DNA of 64,000 bases. It comes from Pedococcus cremeus (lineage in GTDB: Bacteria; Actinomycetota; Actinomycetes; Actinomycetales; Dermatophilaceae). The stretch is from NCBI RefSeq assembly GCF_900111375.1, contig NZ_FOHB01000001.1, positions 682,001-746,000 of the forward strand, given 5' to 3'. The notes under the pieces are model-generated. The model saw only the letters and a list, made by a program, of their open reading frames with translations, did not search any database and was not told where the DNA came from. Position 1 is the stretch's first letter. The number at the start of each line of letters is the position of its first letter. Below are positions 28,725 through 38,618 of this stretch, one piece after another. Position numbers and translations under genes: made by a program.

Positions 28725-29759
28725 TCAGAGCTGCTCGTCCTCGGCGAACGACTGGTCGTCGTCGGCCGTCTCGTCGTAGTCGTCGCCGTAGGAGTCAGCG
28801 ATCGCGCTCGGGTCGAACCCGGGCGGGCTGTCCTTGAGCGCCAGACCCATGCCGACCAGCTTCGCCTTGACCTCGTCGATCGACTTCGCACCGAAGTTGC
28901 GGATGTCGAGCAGGTCCGCCTCGCTGCGGCTCACGAGCTCACCCACGGTGTGGATGCCCTCGCGCTTGAGGCAGTTGTACGACCGGACGGTCAGGTCGAG
29001 GTCCTCGATCGGCAGCGCCAGGTCAGCGGCCAGGGCCGCGTCGGTCGGCGACGGACCCATGTCGATGCCCTCGGCCTCGACGTTGAGCTCGCGGGCCAGG
29101 CCGAACAGCTCGACCAGGGTCTTGCCGGCGGACGCCATGGCGTCGCGGGGAGCCATCGAGTTCTTGGTCTCGACGTCGACGATCAGCTTGTCGAAGTCGG
29201 TGCGCTGCTCGACACGGGTCGCCTCGACCTTGTAGGTCACGGCCAGGACCGGGCTGTAGATGGAGTCGACCGGGATGCGGCCGATCTCCTGGTCGCCGGA
29301 CTTGTTCTGGGCGGCCGAGACGTAGCCGCGACCGCGCTCGACGGTCAGCTCCATCTCGATCTTGCCCTTGCCGTTCAGCGTGGCGATGTGCAGGTCGGGG
29401 TTGTGCACCTCGACACCCGCGGGCGGGGCGATGTCGGCGGCGGTGACCGCGCCGGGGCCCTGCTTGCGCAGGTACATCACGACCGGCTCGTCGTGCTCCG
29501 AGGAGACGACCAGGCCCTTGACGTTGAGGATGATCTCGGTGACGTCCTCCTTGACCCCGGGGATCGTGGAGAACTCGTGCAGCACGCCGTCGATGCGGAT
29601 GCTGGTCACCGCGGCACCCGGGATGCTCGAGAGCAGGGTGCGACGGAGCGAGTTGCCGAGCGTGTAGCCGAAGCCGGGCTCGAGGGGCTCGATGACGAAG
29701 CGGCTGCGGTTGTCCGCAACGACCTCTTCGCCGAGGGTGGGGCGCTGTGCAATCAGCAC
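28725..29759 (-). CDS. rpoA: DNA-directed RNA polymerase subunit alpha
   Basis: Alpha dimerises to start RNA polymerase assembly and contacts promoter UP elements and activators. The N-terminal domain (about 1-230) has [20 protein letters not shown] and [14 protein letters not shown]; the C-terminal domain (about 250-315) has [18 protein letters not shown], then [18 protein letters not shown] place the start at GTG 29759 (MLIAQRPTL, the usual actinobacterial beginning), with GGAAGGAAG at 7 nt; the in-frame GTG at 29777 would add six unconserved residues and swallow that site. 344 residues. Confidence 0.97.
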   Translation of the reverse strand: MLIAQRPTLGEEVVADNRSRFVIEPLEPGFGYTLGNSLRRTLLSSIPGAAVTSIRIDGVLHEFSTIPGVKEDVTEIILNVKGLVVSSEHDEPVVMYLRKQGPGAVTAADIAPPAGVEVHNPDLHIATLNGKGKIEMELTVERGRGYVSAAQNKSGDQEIGRIPVDSIYSPVLAVTYKVEATRVEQRTDFDKLIVDVETKNSMAPRDAMASAGKTLVELFGLARELNVEAEGIDMGPSPTDAALAADLALPIEDLDLTVRSYNCLKREGIHTVGELVSRSEADLLDIRNFGAKSIDEVKAKLVGMGLALKDSPPGFDPSAIADSYGDDYDETADDDQSFAEDEQL

Positions 29760-29861
29760 GGTGATCTTCCTTCCCACAGGCGACCGCTATTTGACGCCTT
29801 GTGAAAGTGCCGGTCCGACCGGCTGTCTGGCTGCCTCTGTCCGCAGACCAGACCAGTGCGC

Positions 29862-29900
29862 CCGTATGCCGCGTACGCACGGGGCGCACGCGGCATACGG
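29862..29900 (-). repeat. inverted GTATGCCG hairpin between rpsD and rpoA
   Basis: A perfect 13-bp stem (29862-29874 with 29888-29900, CCGTATGCCGCGT) and a 13-nt loop. It begins 9 bp after the rpsD stop and lies inside the alpha operon upstream of rpoA, where a full terminator would be harmful; it could instead set the rpsD/rpoA ratio or protect an mRNA end. Confidence 0.8.
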
Positions 29901-29908
29901 ATCGCGGG

Positions 29909-30517
29909 TCAGCTCTTGGAGTAGAGCTCGACGATGAGCTGCTCGGTGAGGATCGTGTCGATCTGCTCACGGACGGGCAGCTGGTGGATGAGGATCTGCA
30001 GCGAGCCGGGGACGACCTGCATCCAGGCCGGGACCGGGCGCTCACCGAACGTCTGGCGGGCCAGCTCGAACGGGAACGTGTTCACGGACTGCTTGCGCAC
30101 GGTGATGATGTCGTACTGCTCGACGCGGTAGGACGGGACGTCCACGCGCACGCCGTTGACCTCGAAGTGGCCGTGGGTCACCAGCTGGCGAGCCGCACGA
30201 CGGGTGCGGGCCAGGCCGGCGCGGTAGACCACGTTGTCCAGGCGGGACTCGAGGATCTGCAGCAGGTTGTCACCGGTCTTGCCCGAGCGGCGCGAGGCCT
30301 CCTCGTAGTAACCGCGGAACTGCTTCTCCATGACGCCGTAGGTGAAGCGAGCCTTCTGCTTCTCCTGCAGCTGGGTGAGGTACTCCTTCTCCTGCATCCG
30401 GCGACGGCCGTGCTGGCCGGGCGGGAAGGGACGGAGCTCGAAGTTCTTGTCGCCGCCGACGAGGTCGACCTTGAGGCGACGCGACTTCTTGGTGATCGGT
30501 CCGGTGTAACGGGCCAT
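29909..30517 (-). CDS. rpsD: 30S ribosomal protein S4
   Basis: S4 starts assembly of the 30S body and represses its own operon in many bacteria. The 202-residue product starts MARYTGPITKKSRRLKVDLV and has the S4 RNA-binding domain (LESRLDNVVYRAGLARTRRA, RQLVTHGHFEVNGVRVDVPS). It has no zinc-binding cysteines near the N-terminus, so it is the zinc-independent form. A GTATGCCG hairpin directly follows its stop. Confidence 0.98.
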   Translation of the reverse strand: MARYTGPITKKSRRLKVDLVGGDKNFELRPFPPGQHGRRRMQEKEYLTQLQEKQKARFTYGVMEKQFRGYYEEASRRSGKTGDNLLQILESRLDNVVYRAGLARTRRAARQLVTHGHFEVNGVRVDVPSYRVEQYDIITVRKQSVNTFPFELARQTFGERPVPAWMQVVPGSLQILIHQLPVREQIDTILTEQLIVELYSKS

Positions 30518-30543
30518 GAGTTGTTATCTACCTTTCCCGTTAG

Positions 30544-30951
30544 TCAGACGCGGCGGCGCTTGGGCGGGCGGACACCGTTGTGCGGCGAGGGCGTGACGTC
30601 GCTGATCGCGCCGACCTCGAGGCCGGTGGCGGTCAGGGAGCGGATGGCGGTCTCACGACCGGAACCCGGGCCCTTGACGAAGACGTCGACCTTGCGCATG
30701 CCGTGCTCCATGGCGCGGCGGGCGGCAGCCTCGGCGGCCATCTGCGCGGCGAACGGGGTGGACTTGCGCGAGCCCTTGAAGCCGACCTGGCCGGCCGAGG
30801 CCCACGAGATCACGGCCCCGGTCGGGTCGGTGATCGAGATGATGGTGTTGTTGAACGTGCTCTTGATGTGAGCGTGCCCGTGGGCGACGTTCTTCTTCTC
30901 CTTGCGGCGCACCTTCTTGGCGCCGGCCGCAGTACGGCTCTTGGGGGGCAT
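30544..30951 (-). CDS. rpsK: 30S ribosomal protein S11
   Basis: S11 forms part of the platform and mRNA exit of the 30S subunit. The 135-residue product has the family markers [36 protein letters not shown] and the end [14 protein letters not shown]. Its ATG overlaps the rpsM stop by one base (TAATG), so translation is probably coupled. It lies 26 bp before rpsD. Confidence 0.98.
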   Translation of the reverse strand: MPPKSRTAAGAKKVRRKEKKNVAHGHAHIKSTFNNTIISITDPTGAVISWASAGQVGFKGSRKSTPFAAQMAAEAAARRAMEHGMRKVDVFVKGPGSGRETAIRSLTATGLEVGAISDVTPSPHNGVRPPKRRRV

Positions 30952-31328
30952 TACTTACCGACCTTCTTCTTACCGGCGACGGTGCGCTTCGGGCCCTTGC
31001 GGGTGCGCGCGTTGGTCTTGGTGCGCTGGCCGCGCACGGGCAGGCCGCGACGGTGACGCAGACCCTCGTAGGAGCCGATCTCGACCTTGCGGCGGATGTC
31101 GGCCTGGATCTCGCGACGGAGGTCACCCTCCATCTTGACGTTCGCGTCGAGGTAGTCGCGGAGCTTCACGAGCTCCTCGTCCCCGAGGTCGCGCACGCGG
31201 GTGTTCGGGTCGACGCCCGTGGCCGCGAGAGCTTCCTTGGAGGTGGTGCGACCCACCCCGAAGATGTAGGTGAGAGCGACCTCGACGCGCTTCTCGCGCG
31301 GCAGGTCGACACCAACAAGACGTGCCAT
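30951..31328 (-). CDS. rpsM: 30S ribosomal protein S13
   Basis: S13 sits on the 30S head and forms intersubunit bridges. The 125-residue product begins [20 protein letters not shown] and has the helix-two-turns-helix segment and [20 protein letters not shown]. It ends in a basic tail ([12 protein letters not shown]). The stop overlaps rpsK. The 219-bp gap upstream, to rpmJ, holds only a small hairpin (CCTCGGC/GCCGAGG, 31415-31434). Confidence 0.98.
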   Translation of the reverse strand: MARLVGVDLPREKRVEVALTYIFGVGRTTSKEALAATGVDPNTRVRDLGDEELVKLRDYLDANVKMEGDLRREIQADIRRKVEIGSYEGLRHRRGLPVRGQRTKTNARTRKGPKRTVAGKKKVGK

Positions 31329-31547
31329 CTTGTTCAGTTTCCTTTGATCACTCGGAGGTCTGGAGCAGTACCAGTCCGGATGTCGTCCCTCGCTCTGGTG
31401 TGGAGGGATCCGGTCCTCGGCCTCCGAGCCGAGGGTGACGTCCTGGGCCGACTCGACGGTCGGGCCGACAGGGGCCGGGTACTGCAGTCATTCACTTGTG
31501 TCGCGCTTCTTCGAAGAGATGCGGTTCGTGCTAGGCCGGAGGCCTGC

Positions 31548-31661
31548 TCAGCCCTGGCGCTGCTTGTGGCGCAGGTTCTCGCAGATCACCATGACCCGGC
31601 CGTGACGGCGGATCACCTTGCACTTGTCGCAGATCTTCTTGACGCTCGGCTGAACCTTCAT
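31548..31661 (-). CDS. rpmJ: 50S ribosomal protein L36, zinc-binding form
   Basis: A 37-residue protein of the large subunit, translated from ATG 31661: [20 protein letters not shown] and on to the end KQRQG. The four zinc ligands Cys11, Cys14, Cys27 and His32 are all present, so this is the zinc-dependent (C+) form. It lies between infA and rpsM, the standard place. Confidence 0.97.
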   Translation of the reverse strand: MKVQPSVKKICDKCKVIRRHGRVMVICENLRHKQRQG

Positions 31662-31722
31662 TGCCTCTGCTGTCTGTGTCGATCTGGCACCACCGCCCCG
31701 GCGGGGCGGCAGGTCTTGCTCG

Positions 31723-31944
31723 TCAGCGGTAGCGGAAGACGATGCGGCCGCGGGTCAGGTCATAGGGGCTGAGCTCGACGACAACCCGGTCCTCGGGGAG
31801 GATCCGGATGTAGTGCTGACGCATCTTGCCCGAAATGTGAGCGAGAACCTTGTGACCGTTGGTCAGCTCCACGCGGAACATCGCGTTCGGCAGAGCCTCG
31901 ACGATCGTGCCCTCGATCTCAATGACACCGTCCTTCTTCGCCAT
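31723..31944 (-). CDS. infA: translation initiation factor IF-1
   Basis: IF-1 occupies the A site of the 30S subunit during initiation. The 73-residue OB-fold protein reads [20 protein letters not shown] and has [20 protein letters not shown] and [16 protein letters not shown], near-identical to other actinobacterial IF-1 proteins. ATG 31944 has GGAGG upstream; a longer in-frame start is not conserved. It is the first gene of the infA-rpmJ-rpsM-rpsK-rpsD-rpoA-rplQ unit, with its own promoter. Confidence 0.98.
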   Translation of the reverse strand: MAKKDGVIEIEGTIVEALPNAMFRVELTNGHKVLAHISGKMRQHYIRILPEDRVVVELSPYDLTRGRIVFRYR

Positions 31945-32031
31945 ATCCTCCACAATCCGTGACTCGGCCCACCCCAGGTTGGGACAGGCACAACTGCAGT
32001 CGGCACACGCAGACACGCATGCCGACGCATC

Positions 32032-32065
32032 AGTCTAAGGGCTGCTACCACGATCAGGGAAATCG
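32032..32065 (-). promoter_or_regulatory. promoter of the infA-alpha operon
   Basis: On the minus strand TTCCCT (32056-32061), an 18-bp spacer and TAGACT (32032-32037). The -35 lies inside CGATTTCCCT, a variant of the CGATTTGG element found at the rplM, rpsL and rpsJ promoters. The predicted start near 32025 gives a leader of about 80 nt. Confidence 0.55.
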
Positions 32066-32076
32066 CGCCAGCGCCC

Positions 32077-32645
32077 TCACCGCAGCACCGGCACCGCGTC
32101 GGCCGCCGGACCCAGCGCCACCCGGTCCTCCTCCGTCAACGGCACGCGGCCCGTCGCGCGCAGCACTCCCCCGGCGTCACCCCAGCCTGCAGGGAACGAC
32201 CTGCCCAGCAGCGCGGTGGTCACCTCGACCGTCTCGCGCAGTGCCGGCTGGGGCAGCGCCGGCCCGGGCAGCCCGGGGGCCTCGAGCGCCACGGTCAGGT
32301 CGAGCCCGTGCACGGCGGCCTCGACCACCAACGTGCTCACGAAGTCGGGCACCGCGAGCACGACCCCCTGGGTGCCCACCCGGGCACGAGGGTCCGCCGC
32401 CTCCGCGGCGCGGGCGGCTGCCGGGCGGTGTCCGTCCACTGGGCCACCAGCCCGGCCGCGCCGTCGTAGGCCGCCGCGGCGCGCCGCACGAACGCCGCGT
32501 GCCGCTGCGCCCTACCGGGTCGGCCCGTTGTCTAGGAGTTCTCGTCGAGCCCCGCCACCAAGTCGGTCCAGCCGCGCCACAGCGTGGCCAGCACGGGGAC
32601 GAGAGCGGGCCGACCATCCCTGCCGCCGTCCATCCCCCCGCCCAT
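32077..32645 (-). pseudogene. decayed gene resembling mycothiol-dependent maleylpyruvate isomerase family
   Basis: Three minus-strand frames together give a protein like the actinobacterial TIGR03083/DinB-like mycothiol-dependent family, but no one frame is intact. The first piece (from ATG 32645: ...LVPVLATLWRGWTDLVAGLDENS) ends at a TAG near 32533. The same frame continues with HAAFVRRAAAAYDGAAGLVAQWTD, and a shift near 32400 leads into the last piece, with DFVSTLVVEAAVHGLDLTVAL. The sequence just after the TAG looks shortened. It lies downstream of map and before the infA promoter. Sequencing error could mimic one frameshift but hardly both lesions. Confidence 0.6.
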
Positions 32646-32666
32646 GCCCCGGTCCGCGCCGGCGGC

Positions 32667-33509
32667 TCAGGCGAGCGGTGCGTATGCCGCGCCGGCGGCT
32701 TCCAGCCGCGCCTGACCGCCGTCGAGGGAGGTCAGCACCCACAGGCCCTCGTCGGTCACCGCGACCGAGTTCTCCCAGTGGGCGGCCCGCGAGCCGTCGG
32801 TCGTCACGACCGTCCACTCGTCCTCGAGGACGTGGGTGTCCGCCGTGCCGAGGGTCACCATCGGCTCGATCGCCACGGTGACGCCGGAGCGCACGGTCGG
32901 CCCCTTGTCGCGCACGCGGTAGTTCGGGACCTGCGGGTCCTCGTGCATCTCGGTGCCGATCCCGTGCCCGACGTAGTCCTCGACGATGCCGTACTCGCGC
33001 TCGTCCCGCTCCCCCGCGGCGGTGATGCTGTCCTCGACAGCCGCGCCGACGGCATACAGGGGCTGGCCCACGGCCAAAGCGGCGATGCCGGCCCACATCG
33101 AGTCCTCGGTGGCGTCGATGAGGGCGAGGTCCTCGGGGCGCCCCGCCTCGCGGCCGCCGACGATCACCGAGATCGCGGCGTCACCGTGCCAGCCGTCGAC
33201 GATCGCCCCGCAGTCGATGGAGAGCAGGTCGCCCTCGGTGAGCACGCGCCCACCCGGGATGCCGTGGACGACCTCCTGGTTCACCGACGTGCAGAGCGTG
33301 TGCCGGTAGCCGGGCACGCCCTTGAACGACGGCGTCGCGCCGCTGCCCAGGATGTGCTCCTCGGCGAGCTCGTCGAGCTGGAGGGTCGTCATCCCCGGCC
33401 GCACGGTCTGTGCCAGCAGCTGGAGGGTCTGCCCCACCACCAGGCCAGCCCGCCGCATGACGGCGATCTGGTCCGGGGTCTTGGTGTCGATACGGGACCG
33501 GCCGAACAT
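32667..33509 (-). CDS. map: type I methionine aminopeptidase
   Basis: Removes the initiator methionine from new proteins. The 280-residue product has the pita-bread fold markers: HTLCTSVNQEVVHGIP, the metal ligands in SIDCGAIVDGWHGDAA, VGHGIGTEMHEDPQVPNY, and IEPMV with the last glutamates in WENSVAVTDEG. Its ATG overlaps the adk stop (TGATG). The secY-adk-map order is standard. It contains two GTATGCCG-type sites (32682-32689, 33050-33057). Confidence 0.97.
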   Translation of the reverse strand: MFGRSRIDTKTPDQIAVMRRAGLVVGQTLQLLAQTVRPGMTTLQLDELAEEHILGSGATPSFKGVPGYRHTLCTSVNQEVVHGIPGGRVLTEGDLLSIDCGAIVDGWHGDAAISVIVGGREAGRPEDLALIDATEDSMWAGIAALAVGQPLYAVGAAVEDSITAAGERDEREYGIVEDYVGHGIGTEMHEDPQVPNYRVRDKGPTVRSGVTVAIEPMVTLGTADTHVLEDEWTVVTTDGSRAAHWENSVAVTDEGLWVLTSLDGGQARLEAAGAAYAPLA

Positions 33510-34084
33510 CAGGAGCGCCGCGCCCCCTTGAGCGCGTCGTCGATGCGGGAGGTGACCTCGTCGACCTCACCCATGCCGTCGACCTGCACCAGGAGCTCGC
33601 GGCCGGCGTAGACGTCGGCGAGCGGGGCGGTCTCGCGGCGGTAGATGGCCTGCCGCTCGCGGATGACCTCCTCGGTGTCGTCGGCGCGGCCCTCGATCTC
33701 GGCCCGCTTGAGCAGCCGGTGCACGACGGCGTCCTCGTCGACGGTGAGCTCGATCACCGCGTCGAGGGCCTGGCCGTCCTCGGCCAGCATCGCGTCGAGC
33801 GCGTCGACCTGGGCCAGGGTCCGCGGGTAGCCGTCGAGCAGGAAGCCGCCCTCGGCGTCGGCCTCGCGGAGGCGGTCGCGCACGATGGCGTTGGTGATCT
33901 CGTCGGTGACGTAGCCGCCGGAGGCCAAGATGTCCTTGACCTGCCTGCCGAGCTCGGTCTCGTTCTTGATGTTGGCGCGGAAGATGTCGCCGGTGGAGAT
34001 GGCGGGGATGCCGAGCCGGGCGGCCACGCGCGTGGCCTGGGTGCCCTTACCCGCACCGGGAGGGCCGAGGATGATGAGACGCAT
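33509..34084 (-). CDS. adk: adenylate kinase
   Basis: Interconverts ATP + AMP and 2 ADP. The 191-residue product has the P-loop [10 protein letters not shown] (7-16), the AMP-binding ISTGDIFR and the DGYPRT motif. The lid between helices is short and lacks the four-cysteine zinc site, which is the usual actinobacterial form. It abuts secY (shared base at 34084) and overlaps map. Confidence 0.97.
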   Translation of the reverse strand: MRLIILGPPGAGKGTQATRVAARLGIPAISTGDIFRANIKNETELGRQVKDILASGGYVTDEITNAIVRDRLREADAEGGFLLDGYPRTLAQVDALDAMLAEDGQALDAVIELTVDEDAVVHRLLKRAEIEGRADDTEEVIRERQAIYRRETAPLADVYAGRELLVQVDGMGEVDEVTSRIDDALKGARRS

Positions 34085-35397
34085 CAGCGGAGGAACCCTT
34101 CGTAGTGACGCTGCTGCAGCTGGGACTCGATCTGCTTCACGGTTTCCAGACCAACACCGACGATGATCAGGATGGACGTGCCACCGAACGGGAAGTTCTG
34201 GTTGGCGCCGACGAGCACGAGCGCAACGAGCGGGATCAGCGAGATCAGGGCCAGGTAGATGGCCCCGGGAACCGTGATGCGGGTGATCACGTAGTCCAGG
34301 TACTCCGCCGTGGGTCGCCCGGCCCGGATGCCTGGGATGAAGCCGCCGTACTTCTTCATGTTGTCGGCGACCTCGGTGGGGTTGAACGTGATCGACACGT
34401 AGAAGAACGTGAAGAACAGGATCAGCCCGATGTAGAGAGCCATGTAGATGGGGTGGTCACCCTTGACGAGGTTCGCGTCGATCCAGGTCACCCAGCCCGG
34501 CTGGTTGCCGGTCGCAGAGCGGTTGAACTGCGCGACCAGGGTCGGCAGGGCCAGCAGCGAGCTGGCGAAGATGACCGGGATGACGCCGGCCATGTTGACC
34601 TTGAGCGGGATATAGGTCGAGGTGCCGCCGTACATCTGGCGGCCCACCTGGCGCTTGGCGTACTGCACGGGGATGCGCCGCTGGCTCTGCTCGACGAAGA
34701 CGACGAGCGCGATGATGAGGAAGCCGAGCAGGATCACGCCGAAGAAGATGTCCCAGCGGCCGTCGCGCTGCTGGATCGCCCACAGCGAGCTCGGGAACGA
34801 GGCCGCGATCGAGGTGAAGATCAGCAGCGACATGCCGTTGCCGATGCCCTTGTCGGTGACGAGCTCGCCGAGCCACATCACCAGGCCGGTGCCGGCGGTC
34901 ATGGTGAGCACCATGATCACCAGAGTCGGGATCGAGTCGTTCGGGAGGATGCTGGTGCAGGTGGGGCCGAACAGGTTCTGCGGGTTCTGCGCGAACGTGA
35001 TCAGGGTCGAGGACTGCAGCACCGCCAGACCGATGGTCAGGTAGCGGGTGTACTGCGTCATCTTGGTCTGGCCCTGCTGGCCCTCCTTCTTGAGGGCCTC
35101 GAACCGCGGGATGACCACGGTGAGCAGCTGCACGATGATGCTCGCGGTGATGTACGGCATGATGCCGAGCGCGAAGATCGACAGCTGGAGCAGCGCGCCG
35201 CCGCTGAACAGGTTGGCCAGGCCCAGCACGCCCGTCGTGGTCGGGGCGTTCTTGATGCACGCCTGGACCGCCGAGTAGCTCACCCCCGGGACGGGGACGT
35301 GGCTGCCGAGGCGGAAGATCGCGATGATCCCGAAGGTGAACAGCAGCTTCCTGCGCAGGTCCGGCGTCTTGAACGCTCGGGTGAAGGCGGTGAGCAC
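34084..35397 (-). CDS. secY: protein translocase subunit SecY
   Basis: Channel subunit of the Sec translocon. The 437-residue membrane protein begins [20 protein letters not shown] and shows ten hydrophobic helices, the plug region near [12 protein letters not shown], the [12 protein letters not shown] helix and the [20 protein letters not shown] cytoplasmic segment. The GTG start at 35397 has AGGAGG within the preceding 10 bases. The 244-bp gap to rplO is wide for this operon and may hold a promoter. Confidence 0.97.
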   Translation of the reverse strand: MLTAFTRAFKTPDLRRKLLFTFGIIAIFRLGSHVPVPGVSYSAVQACIKNAPTTTGVLGLANLFSGGALLQLSIFALGIMPYITASIIVQLLTVVIPRFEALKKEGQQGQTKMTQYTRYLTIGLAVLQSSTLITFAQNPQNLFGPTCTSILPNDSIPTLVIMVLTMTAGTGLVMWLGELVTDKGIGNGMSLLIFTSIAASFPSSLWAIQQRDGRWDIFFGVILLGFLIIALVVFVEQSQRRIPVQYAKRQVGRQMYGGTSTYIPLKVNMAGVIPVIFASSLLALPTLVAQFNRSATGNQPGWVTWIDANLVKGDHPIYMALYIGLILFFTFFYVSITFNPTEVADNMKKYGGFIPGIRAGRPTAEYLDYVITRITVPGAIYLALISLIPLVALVLVGANQNFPFGGTSILIIVGVGLETVKQIESQLQQRHYEGFLR

Positions 35398-35515
35398 TGG
35401 TCCTCCTGGGTGCTGCGGGGGTGTGGTGCGGGTTCCCCGCGACGTGGCTGGTGTGGCTGGGGCTGGCTCGCCGGAGTGGTGGATCCGGCGCAGGTTCTTC
35501 TGCGCAGCCCACGGA

Positions 35516-35547
35516 ACAATACCCCGCCCCCGTTGACGGGAACTCTA
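35516..35547 (-). promoter_or_regulatory. possible internal promoters upstream of secY
   Basis: In the 244-bp gap between rplO and secY the minus strand has TAGAGT (35542-35547) and TATTGT (35516-35521), both matching -10 boxes used elsewhere in this window. No good -35 is visible for either. A separate promoter for secY-adk-map would explain the gap. Confidence 0.3.
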
Positions 35548-35641
35548 CCGCTCCTGCGAGTAGCCCCGGGAACCGGACCGCTACGGCCCGGCGCCCGGGG
35601 CGCTCAGGTACTGCTGGGGTGCTGCGAGGTGCGGTGCAAGC

Positions 35642-36130
35642 TCAGGCGTTCGCCGTCACGGAGCCGCCGGCCGCCTCGATCTTGTCCTTGGCCGTGGCCG
35701 AGAACTTGTCGGCGGTGACGTTCACCTTGACGGTGATCTCGCCGGTGCCGAGCACCTTGACCGGCTGGCCGGCGCGGACCGCGCCCTTGGCCGCGAGGTC
35801 GGTCGCGGTGACGTCGCCACCCTCGGGGTACAGCGCCGAGATGCGGTCGAGGTTCACGACCTGGTACTGCACCTTGAACGGGTTCTTGAACCCACGCAGC
35901 TTCGGCAGGCGCATGTGGAGCGGCATGGCGCCACCCTCGAAGCGCTCCGGGACCTGGTAGCGGGCCTTGGTGCCCTTGGTGCCGCGACCGGCGGTCTTGC
36001 CCTTGGAGCCCTCACCGCGACCCACACGGGTCCTGGCGGTCTTGGCACCCGGGGCGGGACGCAGGTGGTGCACCTTCAGGGCCGCACCCTCCGACGTGGC
36101 GGCGGTGTCGGCTGCCTTCTTGGTAGCCAT
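35642..36130 (-). CDS. rplO: 50S ribosomal protein L15
   Basis: L15 is a late-assembly large-subunit protein. The 162-residue product has the glycine-rich basic stretch ([20 protein letters not shown]) and [17 protein letters not shown] that mark the family. The N-terminal 18 residues ([18 protein letters not shown]) are a short extension. It is 2 bp after rpmD and the last gene before the long gap to secY. Confidence 0.97.
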   Translation of the reverse strand: MATKKAADTAATSEGAALKVHHLRPAPGAKTARTRVGRGEGSKGKTAGRGTKGTKARYQVPERFEGGAMPLHMRLPKLRGFKNPFKVQYQVVNLDRISALYPEGGDVTATDLAAKGAVRAGQPVKVLGTGEITVKVNVTADKFSATAKDKIEAAGGSVTANA

Positions 36131-36132
36131 GG

Positions 36133-36315
36133 TCAGTCAACCTCCTCGACGGCGACGAGGTGCGTCACGGTGCGGACCATCCCGCGGATCTCGGGGCGGT
36201 CCTCCTTGACGACGACGTCGCCGATGCGCTTCAGACCGAGGCTGCGCAGCGTGTCACGCTGGTTCTGCTTGCCACCGATCTCGGAACGGGTCTGGGTCAC
36301 CTTCAGACGAGCCAT
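36133..36315 (-). CDS. rpmD: 50S ribosomal protein L30
   Basis: A 60-residue protein, [20 protein letters not shown] and on, with the family's [14 protein letters not shown] and [10 protein letters not shown] use ATG 36315, which overlaps the rpsE stop by one base; a GTG directly before it in frame would give an extra Met and a 4-nt overlap. Both are possible; the ATG form matches the usual length. Confidence 0.95.
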   Translation of the reverse strand: MARLKVTQTRSEIGGKQNQRDTLRSLGLKRIGDVVVKEDRPEIRGMVRTVTHLVAVEEVD

Positions 36316-36974
36316 CACGCACCAGCCTTCGCGGCGGCAGCGGCCTCACGGCCGGCAGCCTGGGCGCGCAGCATCGCAGCCGGCGCGACCTGGTCCAGCG
36401 GCAGGCCACGGCGAGCCGCGACCGCCTCGGGACGCTCGAGGCCCTTGAGGGCCTCGACGGTCGCGTGGACGATGTTGATGGCGTTGCTGGAGCCGAGCGA
36501 CTTGCTGAGCACGTCGTGGATACCGGCGCACTCGAGCACGGCGCGGACCGGGCCACCGGCGATCACACCGGTACCGGGAGCGGCCGGGCGCAGCATGACG
36601 ACACCGGCAGCGGCCTCACCCTGCACGGGGTGCGGGATGGTGCCCTGGATGCGCGGGACCTTGAAGAACTGCTTCTTGGCCTCCTCAACACCCTTGGCGA
36701 TGGCCGCGGGGACCTCCTTGGCCTTGCCGTAGCCGACACCCACGGTGCCGTCGCCGTCGCCGACCACCACGAGGGCGGTGAAGCTGAAGCGGCGGCCACC
36801 CTTGACGACCTTGGCAACGCGGTTGATGGTCACCACGCGCTCGACGTAGGCGTTCTTCTCGGCCTGGTCGCGGCCGCCGTCGCGACGGTTGTCGCGGCGG
36901 TCGCGGCGGTCACCGCGCTCGCCACGGGCGTTGTCGCCAGCGGCTCCAGTGCCTCGACGCTGGGGTCCGGGCAT
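36315..36974 (-). CDS. rpsE: 30S ribosomal protein S5
   Basis: S5 helps decoding accuracy and the mRNA entry helicase. The 219-residue product has the double-stranded-RNA-binding-like domain ([42 protein letters not shown]) and the C-terminal domain with [20 protein letters not shown]. The N-terminal 38 residues are rich in Arg, Asp and Gly ([16 protein letters not shown]), an extension typical of actinobacterial S5. Confidence 0.97.
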   Translation of the reverse strand: MPGPQRRGTGAAGDNARGERGDRRDRRDNRRDGGRDQAEKNAYVERVVTINRVAKVVKGGRRFSFTALVVVGDGDGTVGVGYGKAKEVPAAIAKGVEEAKKQFFKVPRIQGTIPHPVQGEAAAGVVMLRPAAPGTGVIAGGPVRAVLECAGIHDVLSKSLGSSNAINIVHATVEALKGLERPEAVAARRGLPLDQVAPAAMLRAQAAGREAAAAAKAGA

Positions 36975-37014
36975 CAGATGTTCCTCATCTCAACGGTTGC
37001 GATCTGGTTCTGGG

Positions 37015-37389
37015 TCACAGCGACAGCCCACCCTCGCGGGCGCCGTCGGCGATGGCGGCGATACGGCCGTGGTACTTGTTGCCGCCACGGTCGAAGACGA
37101 CGGCCTCGACACCGGCGCTCTTGGCGCGCTCGGCGACGAGCTCACCGACACGACGCGCCTTCGCAGTCTTGTCACCCTCGAACGTGCGCAGGTCCGCCTC
37201 CATGGTGGAGGCCGACGCGACGGTCTTGCCGACCGTGTCGTCGACGATCTGCACGAAGACGTGGCGCGACGAGCGCGACACGACCAGGCGCGGACGCATC
37301 GCGGTGCCGGACACCTTCTTGCGGACGCGCAGGTGGCGACGCCCGCGTGCAGCGGACTTGCCCTTGGCTCGCTTGACGATCATTGCCAT
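37015..37389 (-). CDS. rplR: 50S ribosomal protein L18
   Basis: L18 binds 5S rRNA. The 124-residue product has [20 protein letters not shown], then [20 protein letters not shown] and the end [17 protein letters not shown]. The start is at ATG 37389; a second ATG two codons later is equally possible. It follows rplF by 3 bp. Confidence 0.96.
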   Translation of the reverse strand: MAMIVKRAKGKSAARGRRHLRVRKKVSGTAMRPRLVVSRSSRHVFVQIVDDTVGKTVASASTMEADLRTFEGDKTAKARRVGELVAERAKSAGVEAVVFDRGGNKYHGRIAAIADGAREGGLSL

Positions 37390-37392
37390 GGC

Positions 37393-37929
37393 TTACTTAC
37401 CAGCCTTTCCGACCTTGCGGCGGATGTGCTCGCCCGAGTACCGCACACCCTTGCCCTTGTACGGGTCGGGCTTGCGCAGCTTGCGGATGTTCGCGGCAAC
37501 CTCGCCAACCAGCTGCTTGTCGATGCCCTGGACCGAGAACCGGGTGGGGGTCTCGACAGCGAAGGAGATGCCCTCGGGGGCCTCCACGGTGATCGGGTGG
37601 CTGTAGCCGAGCGCGAACTCGAGGTTCCCGCCCTTGTTGGCCACGCGGTAACCCGTGCCGTGGATCTCCATCTTCTTCTCGTAGCCCTCGGTGACACCGA
37701 GGACCATGTTGTTGATGAGCGAGCGGGTCAGGCCGTGCAGGGCACGGGACTGGCGCTCGTCGTTCGGGCGCTTGACCGCGATGCCCTCGTCACCCTTCTC
37801 CACGGTGATCGGCTCGGCCACAACGTGCTTCAGCTCGCCCTTGGGGCCCTTCACCGTGACGGCCTGGCCGTCGATGGTGATGTCGACACCGCTCGGGACG
37901 GCGACAGGAAGTCGTCCAATACGCGACAT
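37393..37929 (-). CDS. rplF: 50S ribosomal protein L6
   Basis: L6 sits near the factor-binding site of the large subunit. The 178-residue two-domain protein starts [20 protein letters not shown] and has [24 protein letters not shown]-type strands and the C-terminal signature [20 protein letters not shown]. It follows rpsH by 12 bp in the spc part of the cluster. Confidence 0.97.
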   Translation of the reverse strand: MSRIGRLPVAVPSGVDITIDGQAVTVKGPKGELKHVVAEPITVEKGDEGIAVKRPNDERQSRALHGLTRSLINNMVLGVTEGYEKKMEIHGTGYRVANKGGNLEFALGYSHPITVEAPEGISFAVETPTRFSVQGIDKQLVGEVAANIRKLRKPDPYKGKGVRYSGEHIRRKVGKAGK

Positions 37930-37941
37930 GTCGGTTACCCC

Positions 37942-38340
37942 TTACCAGACGTAGGCGAGGACTTCCCCGCCCACACCCTTGGAAGCCGCCTGACGATCCG
38001 TGAGGAGGCCAGACGACGTGGAAATGATGGCCACACCGAGCCCACCGAGCACCTTGGGAAGGTTGGTGGACTTCGCGTAGACGCGCAGACCGGGCTTGGA
38101 CACCCGACGCACGCCGGCGATGGACCGCTCGCGGTTCGGGCCGTACTTCAGCTCGATGGTCAGCGTCTTGCCGACCTCGGCGTCCTCGACCTTCCAGCCG
38201 GCGATGTAGCCCTCGGCCTGGAGGATCTCGGCGATGTGGGACTTCAGCTTGGAAAACGGCATGGAGACTGCGTCGTGGTGCGCCGAGTTGGCGTTCCGGA
38301 CGCGGGTCAGCATGTCCGCAATCGGGTCAGTCATTGTCAT
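37942..38340 (-). CDS. rpsH: 30S ribosomal protein S8
   Basis: S8 binds helix 21 of 16S rRNA and is the spc-operon repressor in E. coli. The 132-residue product begins [20 protein letters not shown] and ends in [20 protein letters not shown], the conserved RNA-binding end. ATG 38340 has GGAGAAG closely upstream; a second ATG follows two codons later. The 91-bp gap upstream to rpsZ shows nothing notable. Confidence 0.97.
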   Translation of the reverse strand: MTMTDPIADMLTRVRNANSAHHDAVSMPFSKLKSHIAEILQAEGYIAGWKVEDAEVGKTLTIELKYGPNRERSIAGVRRVSKPGLRVYAKSTNLPKVLGGLGVAIISTSSGLLTDRQAASKGVGGEVLAYVW

Positions 38341-38431
38341 GGGCTTCTCCGCCCTCTCTCACCGCGGTTTCACTGCTGTGTGCAGCGACCTTCGATGTAG
38401 AACGATCAAAACAGTGGATGTTGCTGGACTC

Positions 38432-38617
38432 TTACCAGGAGCTCTTGGTGATACCGGGGAGCTCGCCGCGGTGCGCCATCTCGCGGAGGCAGACACGGCA
38501 CAGGCCGAACTTGCGGTACACCGAGTGGGGACGGCCACAACGCTGGCAGCGCGTGTAGGCGCGGACCTTGAACTTCGGCGTCTTGTTGGCCTTGTTGATC
38601 AGTGCGGTCTTGGCCAT
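38432..38617 (-). CDS. rpsZ: 30S ribosomal protein S14, zinc-binding type Z
   Basis: A 61-residue short S14 with the zinc ribbon Cys24, Cys27, Cys40 and Cys43 ([19 protein letters not shown]), so this is the primary zinc-dependent form placed in the spc cluster. Zinc-free longer S14 paralogs, where present in actinobacteria, lie elsewhere. One base separates it from rplE. Confidence 0.97.
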   Translation of the reverse strand: MAKTALINKANKTPKFKVRAYTRCQRCGRPHSVYRKFGLCRVCLREMAHRGELPGITKSSW

Positions 38618-38618
38618 G

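Noticed and set aside
31329-31547. Additional small gene or promoter between rpmJ and rpsM
   Set aside because: The stretch has no supported open frame with a ribosome site and no convincing -10/-35 pair; only a 7-bp hairpin.
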